64,000 bases of DNA from an uncultured Lachnospiraceae bacterium (GCA_947382415.1 CANCYO010000001.1:151110-215109), one strand, 5' to 3'; counted from the stretch's first letter, positions 51,016 through 60,614 are shown. Notes: a model not told the origin generated them from the sequence alone. Numbers and translations are program-made.

Positions 51016-51294
51016 ATGCGTATAGAGGCTTATTCACAGGTACAGCAGCTCTACAAGGCACAGAAGACAAGCCACAGCACAGTGGCAGGCACCAATGGCT
51101 CATCCAAGGATCAGCTTGAGATCAGCAGCAGGGGTAAAGATATCCAGACAGCCAAGTCGGCAGTGGCGGCCGCACCTGATATCAGAGAGGAACTGACGGC
51201 GTCCATCAAGGCGAGTGTGCAGAGCGGCGATTACAAGGTAGATAACAGCAAATTTGCTGCAAAATTGTTAGAGAAGTATAACGCGCTGGTATAA
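51016..51294 (+). CDS. flgM: Anti-sigma-28 factor FlgM
   Basis: Binds and holds the flagellar sigma factor until the hook is finished, when FlgM is exported. The 92-residue protein has a disordered N-terminus and a C-terminal helical part (SAVAAAPDIREELTASIKASVQSGDYKVDNSKFAAKLLEKYN) that contacts sigma, including IKxxVQxGxYxVD typical of FlgM. It is the first gene of a flgM-flgN-flgK-flgK2-flgL-fliW-csrA run. GGAAGGAGG is the ribosome site. Its own sigma-28 promoter makes the loop self-limiting. Confidence 0.92.
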   Translation: MRIEAYSQVQQLYKAQKTSHSTVAGTNGSSKDQLEISSRGKDIQTAKSAVAAAPDIREELTASIKASVQSGDYKVDNSKFAAKLLEKYNALV

Positions 51295-51307
51295 GGAGGA
51301 TGACCCC

Positions 51308-51823
51308 GTGGCGAGCTTGATGGAGAACCTGATAGATATTTATAACAGGGAATGCGGCGCATACGAGGAGTTGTTGGAGGTATCCCAGCGCAAGACGCCG
51401 ATTATTGCGAGCGGCAATTTGGAAAATTTACAAAAAATCACGGATGAAGAGCAGGACATGGTAAACAGGCTGGGAAGCCTGGAACGCGAGCGCAGGGAAG
51501 TGACTGCGGATATTGCCACGGTACTGAACAAGGATGTTACCAAACTTACGCTGACAAATATGATTGACATGTTGGAGTCAAGACCTGCAGAGCAGAGCGC
51601 TCTGGCCGGTATACACGACCGGCTCTGCAGAACCATGCGGGAATTGAGACGTGTCAATGAGCAGAATGGCGAGCTCTTGCGGGATGCGCTGGAGATGGTG
51701 GAATTTGAGATCACAATGCTCCAGGCGTCCAAGGCGGCGCCCCAGACTGCCAATTACAACAGGGGCGCCTGCAGCGCCGGGGACACCATGGGTGTGAACC
51801 GGGGATTCGACGCCAAGCAGTAG
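51308..51823 (+). CDS. flgN: Flagellar export chaperone FlgN
   Basis: A 171-residue helical chaperone that keeps FlgK and FlgL unpolymerised and docks them at the export gate. NLIDIYNRECGAYEELLEVSQRKTPIIASGNLENLQKITDEEQ matches the FlgN helix pair, and VNRLGSLERERREVT follows. The C-terminus is Cys/Gly-rich and probably flexible. A GTG start follows AAGGAGGATG. It is 13 bases after flgM, the order found in Bacillus and Clostridia. Confidence 0.9.
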   Translation: MASLMENLIDIYNRECGAYEELLEVSQRKTPIIASGNLENLQKITDEEQDMVNRLGSLERERREVTADIATVLNKDVTKLTLTNMIDMLESRPAEQSALAGIHDRLCRTMRELRRVNEQNGELLRDALEMVEFEITMLQASKAAPQTANYNRGACSAGDTMGVNRGFDAKQ

Positions 51824-51865
51824 CCAGCGGTCAAAGGGATTACTTGAGAAGCCGAGGTAAATGTT

Positions 51866-53605
51866 ATGTCATTAATGAGTAGTTTATATATTGGATCATC
51901 CGGATTACAGACAAGTCAGAATGCGCTGAACACCACAGCGCATAATCTTTCTAACGTCGATACCATCGGATATGTCAGACAGCAGGTACAGCAGTCGGGA
52001 AAGAGTTATATCACCCTCTCTAAGACGGCTTCCGCTGTGGCATATCAGCAGCATGGTCTCGGCGTCACTTATTCCCGGGTAAAACAGATAAGAGATTATT
52101 TTCTGGATAAAACATACCGCAAGGAATCAGGGCGCAGTATGTTTTATGAGGTATCCACCGATGTGCTGGAGGAAGTGGAGAGCCAGCTTGGAGAGCTGAA
52201 CGGAGAGGCGTTTCAGGGTACTATGGCCGATCTGTGGACGGCTGTCCAGGAGCTTGCAAAGGACCCTGCCAGCAGCGTGACACAGGGCGTTCTGGTACAG
52301 AGAGCGTCGGAGTTCGTAGAGCGCGCAGTGGCAGTGTACGACGGGTTCTCCAACTATCAGAACAATCTGAATCAGCAGATCAAACAGCAGGTGGATAAAA
52401 TAAATAAATATGGTAACCAGATCCTTGAGCTGAACGACAGGATCAGAGCCATAGAGAGCGGCGGCGTGGAGCATGCCAACGATCTGAGGGATGCGCGCAA
52501 TCAGATTCTTGATGAGCTCTCTGAATTGGCGAGCATTTCTTTTGCGGAGGATTATTTCGGCAATGTGTCCGTGCAGATCGAGGGCGTGGATTTTGTGAAA
52601 GGTTCCTCCTGTAATGAGATCATGCTGGATGTGGCGAAAGGAACCGGATTTTACACGCCGTTCTGGCCTCAGGATGCAACTTACAGGGTGCAGGACGACG
52701 GCAGTCTGGTCTACAATATCGACGGCGCCGAGGTGTTTGATCTGAGCATCGAGATATCCTCGGACCTGAATACCGATATTGGAGGCCTGAAGTCCATGCT
52801 TCTGGCACGGGGCGACCACCGGGCGGATTACACCGATATGACTCCGGATAAGTATGATAAGGTGTCCCAGTCGGTGCTGATGAATATGCAGGCTGAGTTT
52901 GATCAGCTGATTCACAATGTGGTCACCAGGATCAATGATATTTTGTCGCAGGCAGCGGGTGCACAGCGCGGCGATCTGACAATCAAAAATGAGGACGGCA
53001 CCACGCAGACGCTCACCGGTGTAAAATATGTAAAGGCTGAGCCGGGCGGTTATATGCGAAATGATGACGGCAGCCCCATTCAGATGTTTGACAAGATCAC
53101 TACGGATGCCTACACCAAAGTCACCGGAGACGACGGCGAGACTTATTGGGTATACAACGAGGAGAATCCCGACGCACAGGACACTCTTTATACACTGAAA
53201 AACCTGCGTATCAATCAGGATCTGAAACAGAGGCCTTCCATACTGGGATTCAGGCTCGAGGACGGCAAGGAGGATCAGGCCACCGCGGACGCCCTGAAGG
53301 CGGCGTTTACGGAGAAGATTTATACCTTGAATCCCAACACGAAAAAGAAAGTATCTTTCAACGATTATTATTCCGATATGGTGACACAGGTGGCCAACAC
53401 GGGATATGTCAACAGAAGCATTCTGATCAATCAGCAGAATACGGTGGAATCCATCGAGGATGCCAGGGCACAGGTGATCGGCGTTTCCTCCGATGAGGAG
53501 CTTTCCAATATGATCAAATTTCAGAATGCATACAATGCATCCAGCCGCTATATCAACGCCATCAGCGAAATGCTGGAGCATATCATCACTTCATTAGGGA
53601 GGTAA
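51866..53605 (+). CDS. flgK: Flagellar hook-associated protein 1, FlgK
   Basis: Joins hook to filament. The 579-residue protein has the N-terminal rod-hook helix (SSLYIGSSGLQTSQNALNTTAHNLSNVDTIGYVRQQV), a central variable part and the C-terminal coiled-coil (VNRSILINQQNTVESIEDARAQVIGVSSDEELSNMIKFQNAYNASSRYINAISEMLEHI). Both terminal parts are needed to form the D0 tube. It is exported by the flagellar secretion system with FlgN. The next gene, five bases downstream, is a second flgK. Confidence 0.93.
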   Translation: MSLMSSLYIGSSGLQTSQNALNTTAHNLSNVDTIGYVRQQVQQSGKSYITLSKTASAVAYQQHGLGVTYSRVKQIRDYFLDKTYRKESGRSMFYEVSTDVLEEVESQLGELNGEAFQGTMADLWTAVQELAKDPASSVTQGVLVQRASEFVERAVAVYDGFSNYQNNLNQQIKQQVDKINKYGNQILELNDRIRAIESGGVEHANDLRDARNQILDELSELASISFAEDYFGNVSVQIEGVDFVKGSSCNEIMLDVAKGTGFYTPFWPQDATYRVQDDGSLVYNIDGAEVFDLSIEISSDLNTDIGGLKSMLLARGDHRADYTDMTPDKYDKVSQSVLMNMQAEFDQLIHNVVTRINDILSQAAGAQRGDLTIKNEDGTTQTLTGVKYVKAEPGGYMRNDDGSPIQMFDKITTDAYTKVTGDDGETYWVYNEENPDAQDTLYTLKNLRINQDLKQRPSILGFRLEDGKEDQATADALKAAFTEKIYTLNPNTKKKVSFNDYYSDMVTQVANTGYVNRSILINQQNTVESIEDARAQVIGVSSDEELSNMIKFQNAYNASSRYINAISEMLEHIITSLGR

Positions 53606-53610
53606 ATTAT

Positions 53611-55521
53611 ATGCCCTCACAATTTTTTGGACTGAATATTGCATATACCGGGCTTCTGGCAAGCAATGCCGCCCTCAATACCACCTCCAACAATATTGCA
53701 AACGTACACACAGAAGGGTACAGCAGACAGCAGGTGAAGCAGCAGGCGTCAAACGCGCTGCGGGTTTTCGAGACCTATGGATGCGCCGGAGCCGGTGTGG
53801 AGACGCTGGCCATCGAGCGTGTGCGGGATGAGTTCTATGATGTCAAGTTCTGGAACAACAATGCCAAAGTCGGCGAGTACGACATGAAGCAGTACTATAT
53901 GCAGCAGGTGGAGACCTATTTTGACGATAACGGCGAGAATGCCGGATTTAAGACGGTTTTTGATCTGTTTATGATCAACGGGCTTCAGGAGCTGATGAAA
54001 AATCCCAGCGGCGAGTCTGCCAAGGCGCAGTTTTTGGGCTGTGCGGAATCTTTTGTGGAGTATTTCAACGGACTGGCCGGCAATATGGAGAATATGCAGA
54101 AGGACGTCAACCAGGAGATTAAATTAAAGGTTGACGAGATCAATTCGCTGGCAGGAGAACTTGCAAATCTGAACAAACAGATCAATACCATCGAGCTCAC
54201 CGGAGTGAAGGCCAACGAGCTGAGAGACAGAAGAGAGCTTTTGCTGGATCAGCTCTCCGAGATCGTGGATATCCAGGTTAGCGAGACTCCCATTGTGGAC
54301 ACCAACAATCCCGACAGGGAGACCGGAGCAAACCGTTTCATGGTAAAGATCGCTGACGGTCAGTTACTGGTGGACAACACGGAGTTCAGGGGCTTAAACT
54401 GTGTGGCCAGAGCTTCTTATGAGAAGGTCAATCAGACCGATATCGACGGACTTTATGATGTATACTGGGAGGACGGCCAGAAGTTTAATCTCTACAACGG
54501 TGCCATGGGCGGTAATTTAAAGGGTCTGGTAGAGATGCGCGACGGCAACAACGGGGAGAACTTTGTAGGAACTGTCACCGGCATCGGCTCGGTAGTCAAT
54601 CCTGATACGGGACTGTCCCAGGATACCGTGACCATCGAGGTGGGCAGCCATTACCTGCAGGATCTGAACAAATGTAATCTCTCTGATCAGGGCGGCGTCA
54701 TCAACCTTGGCAATCAGGAGTTTTATTATGATTCCTGGGAATACAGCTATGACGCGGATACAGACACCTATTCCTACACCTTTACCCTGTCGGCGGCAGG
54801 CGGCGCGGATGATAAGAACCACACCCGGGTTACCAACGACAGAGTGGGCAAGACTGCAAATATCGGCAGCAGTGTGGAGTACCAGGGCATTCCTTATTAT
54901 ATGAGTCAGATGAACGAGTGGCTTCGTACTTTTTCACAGAAGTTCAACGACATCCTTACGGGCGGGTTCACATCGGATAATATCCCCGGCATGGCAATGT
55001 TTACGGCAAACCATGCCACGGACGGAGAGCAGTTTCAATTTCCAGCAGGCACCCGGTATGACAAGGGCGGCAGCGTGAAGGTGAAGGTCAGCGACGACAG
55101 CTATTACCGTATGACGGCCGCGAATCTGAGCATTACCGCCGCCATGGTGAAGAATCCGGCGCTTCTGGCCACCCAGAAAAAGGCCGGGGACGGCGTGGAG
55201 AAGGGAGATCTGTTGGATGACCTGAAGAATATGGTCAATGATAAGAATCAGATGAGCTTCCGCGGCGCTTCCGCCCATGAGTTTTTGCAGAATATTCTGT
55301 CGGATGTGGCGCTGAACGCAAGCAGTGCCAACAGATTTTACCAGACTTTCTCCGATATTGCCTACACCATAGACAGTCAGCGCATTTCAATATCCGGTGT
55401 GGATGAGGACGAGGAGGCCATCAATCTGGTGAAATACCAGAATGGTTATAATCTGGCTTCCAAAATGATACAGACACTCACAGAAATTTATGACAGATTA
55501 ATACTTCAGACCGGAGTGTAA
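53611..55521 (+). CDS. flgK: Second FlgK-like hook-associated protein
   Basis: A 636-residue FlgK homologue: FFGLNIAYTGLLASNAALNTTSNNIANVHTEGYSRQQVKQ at the N-terminus and INLVKYQNGYNLASKMIQTLTEIYDRLILQTGV at the C-terminus match the FlgK D0 parts. The body (about residues 60-560) diverges strongly from the first copy and is longer. Two adjacent flgK genes suggest a compound hook-filament junction or specialised junction for different filaments. AGGGAGG before the ATG is a good ribosome site. Confidence 0.88.
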   Translation: MPSQFFGLNIAYTGLLASNAALNTTSNNIANVHTEGYSRQQVKQQASNALRVFETYGCAGAGVETLAIERVRDEFYDVKFWNNNAKVGEYDMKQYYMQQVETYFDDNGENAGFKTVFDLFMINGLQELMKNPSGESAKAQFLGCAESFVEYFNGLAGNMENMQKDVNQEIKLKVDEINSLAGELANLNKQINTIELTGVKANELRDRRELLLDQLSEIVDIQVSETPIVDTNNPDRETGANRFMVKIADGQLLVDNTEFRGLNCVARASYEKVNQTDIDGLYDVYWEDGQKFNLYNGAMGGNLKGLVEMRDGNNGENFVGTVTGIGSVVNPDTGLSQDTVTIEVGSHYLQDLNKCNLSDQGGVINLGNQEFYYDSWEYSYDADTDTYSYTFTLSAAGGADDKNHTRVTNDRVGKTANIGSSVEYQGIPYYMSQMNEWLRTFSQKFNDILTGGFTSDNIPGMAMFTANHATDGEQFQFPAGTRYDKGGSVKVKVSDDSYYRMTAANLSITAAMVKNPALLATQKKAGDGVEKGDLLDDLKNMVNDKNQMSFRGASAHEFLQNILSDVALNASSANRFYQTFSDIAYTIDSQRISISGVDEDEEAINLVKYQNGYNLASKMIQTLTEIYDRLILQTGV

Positions 55522-55575
55522 TACCGGAGTATAAAATCTGAGACAATATGACATGCTTCGTCGGAAAGGAGCAAC

Positions 55576-57111
55576 ATGAGAATTACAAATAAGATCATGC
55601 AGAGAAACAATCTGTCCAATATCAATACCAACAAGATCTATCGGGACAGACTGAGTACCCAGATGTCCACCCAGAAGAAGATCAGCAGACCTTCCGATGA
55701 CCCGGTGGTCGCTATCCGTGCTCTGCGTCTGCGCAGCAGCGTGACGGAGATTACACAATATTACAGCAAGAACATACCCGACGCGGAGAGCTGGCTGAAT
55801 GTCACGGAGGAGGCTCTGAAGAACCTCTCCGAGGTCATGACCAAGATGATCGAGCAGTGTACCAAGGTTCCCAACAGCTATCTGGAGTCCAAGGACCGCA
55901 AGATTATTCTGGAGCAGCTCAACGCTCTTCAGGACGAGGTTTATACCACAGCCGATGCGGATTACGCGGGACGCTATGTGTTTGCCGGATACCGCACCGA
56001 CACCTCCCTGAGCTTTACCGAGAACACCAAGCAGGTGTTCGAGATCACCGAACAGCTCGACAGAGATGCTCTGGATTCCGTTTCAAAAGTGGAGAGCGGC
56101 AATCTGCTGGACTGGACGGAGGCTAATTTTGGCGGACTGACAGACTGTGACGAGCAGGCGGTGGAGCAGGTGGATGTATACCGCATCCGTCTGGCATATA
56201 ACAACTGTTCAGACGGCATGGCTCCTGTGATCAGCTATCAGGATGCCGCCGGTACGCAGCAGACCATCAATACCACCACGGTTCATTCTTATGACGATCC
56301 CAGCCCCTATAAGCAGGCGGCCGACGATCCCGATGCAGCCATTTTTGTACCGGAGACCGGTGAGATCCTGCTGGGCAAGAACAATTATGATGCGCTCATG
56401 CAGGTGAAGGACGATCTGTCCACCGTTACTAAAAACGAGGGCGAGATCCGGATAACTTATCAGAAGGAGGACTGGCAGAGGGGAGATCTGAGACCTCAGC
56501 ATTACTTCTATTGCAAGAGTGATCCCGGCACAGATAAAGAGATCGAGTATAACGACAGCTTTCTGGGGGGGAATCCCGAAGAGCAGATCATCGAGTACGA
56601 TGTGGGTTTCAATCAGACCATCCGCGTGAACTCCAATGCCAGCGAGTGCTTTAAGCACGGCATTGGCAGAGAGGTGAACGACATGGTCAATGCCCTGCAG
56701 GAGTATGATAATCTGGAGAAGGTCAGGGAGAAGATTGAGGCGAAGATGAAGACTGCGGAATCCGCGGATATGGACACACTCCAGACACAGCTTGATGCTG
56801 TCAATAAGGCGGCGTCTCTGTCCAAGGCCAAATGCCAGAAGCTCTTCGAGCACGGTATCACTAAGCTGCAGGGTTATCTGGACGACAATACGCTGAGCCT
56901 CACCAACTGCGGTACCAGAAGCAGTAAGCTGGAGCTGATCGAGAACCGTATGCAGAATCAGAAGACCACTTTCGAGACACTCAAGAGTGAGAATGAGGAT
57001 GTGGATATCACAGAGGTGGCCATTGAGCTGACGGCAGCGGAACTGACCTATGAGGCGGCGCTGATGGCTACCGGAAAAGTAACGCAGACGACCCTGTTGA
57101 ACTTTATTTAA
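55576..57111 (+). CDS. flgL: Flagellar hook-associated protein 3, FlgL
   Basis: Second junction protein between hook and filament. The 511-residue length is more than the 300 of Bacillus or Salmonella FlgL, so a large middle insertion is present (about residues 180-400). N-terminus MRITNKIMQRNNLSNINTNKIYRDRLSTQMSTQKKISRPSDDPVVAIRAL and the C-terminal flagellin-like helix (LIENRMQNQKTTFETLKSENEDVDITEVAIELTAAELTYEAALMATGKV) are the family ends. AAAGGAGCA precedes the ATG. Confidence 0.93.
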   Translation: MRITNKIMQRNNLSNINTNKIYRDRLSTQMSTQKKISRPSDDPVVAIRALRLRSSVTEITQYYSKNIPDAESWLNVTEEALKNLSEVMTKMIEQCTKVPNSYLESKDRKIILEQLNALQDEVYTTADADYAGRYVFAGYRTDTSLSFTENTKQVFEITEQLDRDALDSVSKVESGNLLDWTEANFGGLTDCDEQAVEQVDVYRIRLAYNNCSDGMAPVISYQDAAGTQQTINTTTVHSYDDPSPYKQAADDPDAAIFVPETGEILLGKNNYDALMQVKDDLSTVTKNEGEIRITYQKEDWQRGDLRPQHYFYCKSDPGTDKEIEYNDSFLGGNPEEQIIEYDVGFNQTIRVNSNASECFKHGIGREVNDMVNALQEYDNLEKVREKIEAKMKTAESADMDTLQTQLDAVNKAASLSKAKCQKLFEHGITKLQGYLDDNTLSLTNCGTRSSKLELIENRMQNQKTTFETLKSENEDVDITEVAIELTAAELTYEAALMATGKVTQTTLLNFI

Positions 57112-57122
57112 GGAGGTACTTC

Positions 57123-57581
57123 ATGAACATTAAGACGAAGGCATTTGGCGAAGTTGAGATTGCGGAGGATAAGATCATCACGTTTGAGAATGGCATTATC
57201 GGTTTTCCTGAGCTCAGGAGATTTACGCTGCTTCATGACGAGGACCGGGGAGCCGGCGCAGGCATCCGTTTTCTTCAGTCCGTAGATGAGGCCGGTTTCG
57301 CAATGCCCGTGATGGATCCTCTACTTGTGAATTCCGACTATGACCCGGAGGTGGACGACGAGCTGCTTCGCAGTCTGGGCGATCTCACGGATGAGAATAT
57401 TCTGGTGCTGGTGACGGTCACCATTCCTTCCGATCTGACGCAGATGAGTGTGAACCTTCAGGGTCCTATCATCATTAATGTGGAGGAGCGCAAGGCCTGT
57501 CAGCTGATTGTGGAGGGATCTGCATATCCGGTGAAATATCCCATTTATGAGGTTTTCAAGAACAGAAAGGCAGGTGAGTAG
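57123..57581 (+). CDS. fliW: Flagellar assembly factor FliW
   Basis: A 152-residue beta-barrel protein that binds either flagellin or CsrA; when flagellin is exported, FliW frees and blocks CsrA, allowing flagellin translation. Conserved FGEVEIAEDKIITFENGIIGFPELRRFTLL and NLQGPIIINVEERKACQLI match the family. It starts 11 bases after flgL behind AAGGAGGTAC and ends one base before csrA, so the antagonist pair is cotranslated. Confidence 0.94.
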   Translation: MNIKTKAFGEVEIAEDKIITFENGIIGFPELRRFTLLHDEDRGAGAGIRFLQSVDEAGFAMPVMDPLLVNSDYDPEVDDELLRSLGDLTDENILVLVTVTIPSDLTQMSVNLQGPIIINVEERKACQLIVEGSAYPVKYPIYEVFKNRKAGE

Positions 57582-57582
57582 G

Positions 57583-57801
57583 ATGCTGGCATTGTCCCGT
57601 AAGAAGAATGAAGCGCTCATTATTAACAACAATATTGAGATTACGATTCTGGAAGTCAAGGGAGACCAGGTGAAAGTCGGTATTACTGCTCCCAAGGAGA
57701 TACCCGTGTACCGCAAGGAAGTCTACATGCAGATTCAGGAGGCCAACAAGGCGGCAGTGGACGCAGGAGGCATGGAGGCGCTCAGACAACTGTTAAAATA
57801 A
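57583..57801 (+). CDS. csrA: Carbon storage regulator CsrA
   Basis: A 72-residue homodimeric RNA-binding protein that sits on GGA motifs near ribosome sites and represses translation of flagellin. MLALSRKKNEALIINNNIEITILEVKGDQVKVGI and the APKEIPVYRKEVY region with the conserved Arg are present. It begins one base after fliW. A terminator and the flaG promoter hairpin follow directly. The flagellin leaders contain GGA motifs overlapping their ribosome sites. Confidence 0.95.
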   Translation: MLALSRKKNEALIINNNIEITILEVKGDQVKVGITAPKEIPVYRKEVYMQIQEANKAAVDAGGMEALRQLLK

Positions 57802-57815
57802 GGAAGTGTAATAAG

Positions 57816-57862
57816 AATCACTGCGGTCTTCGTTTTACAAGGGAGACTGCGGTGATTTTTTA
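57816..57862 (+). terminator. Terminator after csrA
   Basis: AATCACTGCGGTCT (57816-57829) pairs with AGACTGCGGTGATT (57844-57857) with two G-U pairs, followed by TTTTTAG. It ends the flgM-csrA transcript, so flaG-fliD-fliS needs its own promoter. Confidence 0.85.
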
Positions 57863-57880
57863 GAAAAACAGGCACTTTCC

Positions 57881-57920
57881 TCTAAACTTTTTGTCGGAAG
57901 CGTCCGATAAAAAGTTTAGA
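57881..57920 (+). promoter_or_regulatory. Sigma-28 promoter of flaG inside an 18-bp inverted repeat
   Basis: TAAA (57883-57886) and TCCGATAA (57903-57910) resemble the flagellar promoter, with a 16-base spacer instead of 15. The two boxes lie in opposite arms of an inverted repeat: TCTAAACTTTTTGTCGGA (57881-57898) and TCCGATAAAAAGTTTAGA (57903-57920), 18 bp with one mismatched pair and a 4-base loop. So the promoter is palindromic and may fire in both directions or be under hairpin control. Confidence 0.65.
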
Positions 57921-57982
57921 AACCAGATTTTATCGACTTGCGTTATTGGAAAACGCAGGATTTTCACATGGAGGTGACCAGA

Positions 57983-58423
57983 ATGGCAATTGAACCTTTG
58001 GGAAGTGTAATGAGCATGCAGGCACAGACTGCAAGCGCACCAAAACCCGTCAGTGCGTCGAAGTCTGCTGTGCAGGCTGAGAAGCCGGATGTATCTTCAG
58101 ATTCTGCTGCGCAGGCTGCAGAGAGAGTGGATAAGACCACAAGCGTAGTGGAGAATGCCCAGGCAAAAGGCCAGGGCGGCAACAATACTGAGCAGGAACA
58201 GTATAATAATGAGCAGATCAAGAAGGCTGTGGAGAAGCTCAACAAGAATCTGATGAACTCGGAGGCCGTGTTCGGTATTCACGAGGGAACCAATAGAGTG
58301 ACCATTAAGATCGTTGACAAGGATACCAAGGAGGTTCTCAAGGAGCTTCCTCCCGAGAAGACTCTGGATATGCTGGAGAAAGTATGGGAACTGGCAGGCA
58401 TCCTGATAGATGAGCGCCGCTAA
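57983..58423 (+). CDS. flaG: Flagellar protein FlaG
   Basis: A 146-residue protein of unknown exact role, thought to affect filament length. The C-terminal domain (NEQIKKAVEKLNKNLMNSEAVFGIHEGTNRVTIKIVDKDTKEVLKELPPEKTLDMLEKVWELAGILIDERR) is the FlaG fold; the first 75 residues are Ala/Ser/Gln-rich and disordered. Start 57983 follows GGAGGTG; the frame is open further upstream without a ribosome site. First gene of flaG-fliD-fliS-fliT-like. Confidence 0.9.
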   Translation: MAIEPLGSVMSMQAQTASAPKPVSASKSAVQAEKPDVSSDSAAQAAERVDKTTSVVENAQAKGQGGNNTEQEQYNNEQIKKAVEKLNKNLMNSEAVFGIHEGTNRVTIKIVDKDTKEVLKELPPEKTLDMLEKVWELAGILIDERR

Positions 58424-58477
58424 AAGAGCCGGTTTGGAGAAACGGTCAACAAATAATGGAAAAGAGGAGGAATCGAT

Positions 58478-60613
58478 ATGGCAATGCGAATGTCCGGCAT
58501 GATGTCCGGTATGGATACTGAGAGCATTATTCAGCAGCTTGTAGAAGCCAAGAGCGCTAAGCTGAATAAAACGAAAAAGGCTCAGATCAAAGTTAATTGG
58601 AAGCAGGACGCCTGGAAGGATCTCAATACCAAGCTCAAAAACCTGCAGTCAAAATATATTAATAATATGCGTTTTTCATCCGCATACAGCAAAAAGACTA
58701 CAAAGGTTTCCAACAGCAGCATCGTTAGTGTGATCACCGGCGAGGATGCTGTGAACGGTGTGCAGTCTCTGAAGGTGAAACGGTTGGCGAAGAGCGGTTA
58801 TCTCACCGGTAAGGAGCTGAAGAATGCAGCCGGAAGCAAGGGAGACTATACGGCTCTTACCAAATTGAGCGAGCTGGGCGTGACCGGAGCCGGTACCTTC
58901 AGCGTAAAGACGGCTAACGGTTCCGTAGATATCAATGTGGACGGTGATACCACCATCTCCGATGTGCTCAACAAGCTGAAAGATGCGGGAGTCAATGCAA
59001 ACTTTGACACCAAGTCCCAGAGATTTTTCGTGAGCGCCAAGGAATCCGGTGTGCAGAATGATTTCAGCCTTACGGCATCCGATGCCGGCGGTGCGGCTGC
59101 GCTTTCCGCGCTGGGTCTGCAGGTAAATCTCAATGATGATAAGGCGAGCCTGGCTGAGTACCAAAAATATGCCGGCTATTTTGTGGCGGGAGACAGAGCA
59201 CAGACCCTCGCGAATATGCAGAATATGATAGACGATTCAGTGGCATCGAGAACCAACGCCTATCTGAGCCGTTATAAGACCTTGCAGGAGAACCTCAAGA
59301 CTTCTCAGGAGAAGCTTAAGGAGCTGCAGGATAAATACCAGAGCGATCCTCTTGACACGGTAGAGAATTATACCAGTGCCATCGAGGCCAAGAACGCTCA
59401 GATTACACAGTGGGAAGAGGAGCTCAATGCGGCAGACAGCCCTCTGACTGATGGAGATAAGGAGCTTCTCCGTGAGCGTATTGATGCGGCTAAGGAAGAG
59501 GTGGCCGGCCTGTCTGCGAAGAAGGCTGACGCTGAGGCCATCAATTCTTACCAGGAAAGCATTGGCAAGATGAATGATGAGGTTGCGGATATTGAGCAGT
59601 ATGTTACGATCACTGCTGACACTGTTGACGGTGAGACCACATACAGTGCAGCGGCTACGGCGAAACTGACGGGCGAGGAAGAGGACAGATTCTATGACAA
59701 GGCTTCCTATGCGTCTCAGGTGATGGCCTCTTATGATCCCGATGATACGACCAGTACCGGCGCCACCAAGATTTCCGGCCAGGATGCGGTTATTGAACTC
59801 AACGGCGCAGAGTTCACCAACAATACCAATGTGTTCGAGATCAACGGTCTGACATTTACTGCCCTCGATGATGAGCATCCCAATGAGACGGTTACGATCA
59901 CCACTCAGAATGATACCGACGGTATCTATGACATGATCAAGAACTTCCTGAAGGAGTATAATTCCATCATCAACGAGATGGATAAACTATACAATGCGGG
60001 TTCCTCAAAGGGCTATGAGCCTCTGCTCAGCGAGGAGAAGGAGGCAATGTCCGACTCTGAGGTGGAGGAGTACGAGAAGAAGATCAAGGATTCGCTTCTG
60101 CGCAGGGACAGCAATCTGTCTTCCGTGAGCTCCGCTTTGAAGCAGATGATGTCTGCAGGTATTGAAGTGAACGGCAAAACCATGTATCTCAGCGATTTCG
60201 GCATCGGCACTCTGGGATATTTCTCGGCGCCCGACAATGAGAAGAATGCATACCATATTGACGGCGATCCCGATGATCCTGATACCCTGGGAAATGCTGA
60301 TAAGCTGAAGAGCATGATCGCCGGCGATCCCGATACAGTCATTTCCTTCTTTACCAAGCTGTCCCAGAATCTGTATGGTAAGATGACGGATATGTCCAAA
60401 TCTGTCAACGGCTACAGAAGTTTTGGCAGCTTCTATGATGACAAGAAGATGAAGTCGGATTATGACAACTATACCTCCAAGATTGCAGAGCAGGAGAAAA
60501 AGCTGAATGCATACGAGGATAAATGGTATAGTAAATTTGCCAAGATGGAGACCGCTCTGGCAAAGCTTCAGAAGAATGCAAGCGCGGTGACCGGACTTTT
60601 AGGAGGTTTGTAA
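58478..60613 (+). CDS. fliD: Flagellar filament cap protein FliD
   Basis: A 711-residue cap protein that lets flagellin fold at the filament tip. N-terminus RMSGMMSGMDTESIIQQLVEAKSAKLNKTKKAQIKVNWKQDAWKDLNTKLKNLQ is the family signature; the C-terminal helix (KMETALAKLQKNASAVTGLLGG) forms the coiled-coil ring. A long central coiled region (about residues 255-375) is present. GGAGGAATCGAT precedes the ATG. It is downstream of flaG. Confidence 0.94.
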   Translation: MAMRMSGMMSGMDTESIIQQLVEAKSAKLNKTKKAQIKVNWKQDAWKDLNTKLKNLQSKYINNMRFSSAYSKKTTKVSNSSIVSVITGEDAVNGVQSLKVKRLAKSGYLTGKELKNAAGSKGDYTALTKLSELGVTGAGTFSVKTANGSVDINVDGDTTISDVLNKLKDAGVNANFDTKSQRFFVSAKESGVQNDFSLTASDAGGAAALSALGLQVNLNDDKASLAEYQKYAGYFVAGDRAQTLANMQNMIDDSVASRTNAYLSRYKTLQENLKTSQEKLKELQDKYQSDPLDTVENYTSAIEAKNAQITQWEEELNAADSPLTDGDKELLRERIDAAKEEVAGLSAKKADAEAINSYQESIGKMNDEVADIEQYVTITADTVDGETTYSAAATAKLTGEEEDRFYDKASYASQVMASYDPDDTTSTGATKISGQDAVIELNGAEFTNNTNVFEINGLTFTALDDEHPNETVTITTQNDTDGIYDMIKNFLKEYNSIINEMDKLYNAGSSKGYEPLLSEEKEAMSDSEVEEYEKKIKDSLLRRDSNLSSVSSALKQMMSAGIEVNGKTMYLSDFGIGTLGYFSAPDNEKNAYHIDGDPDDPDTLGNADKLKSMIAGDPDTVISFFTKLSQNLYGKMTDMSKSVNGYRSFGSFYDDKKMKSDYDNYTSKIAEQEKKLNAYEDKWYSKFAKMETALAKLQKNASAVTGLLGGL

Positions 60614-60614
60614 G

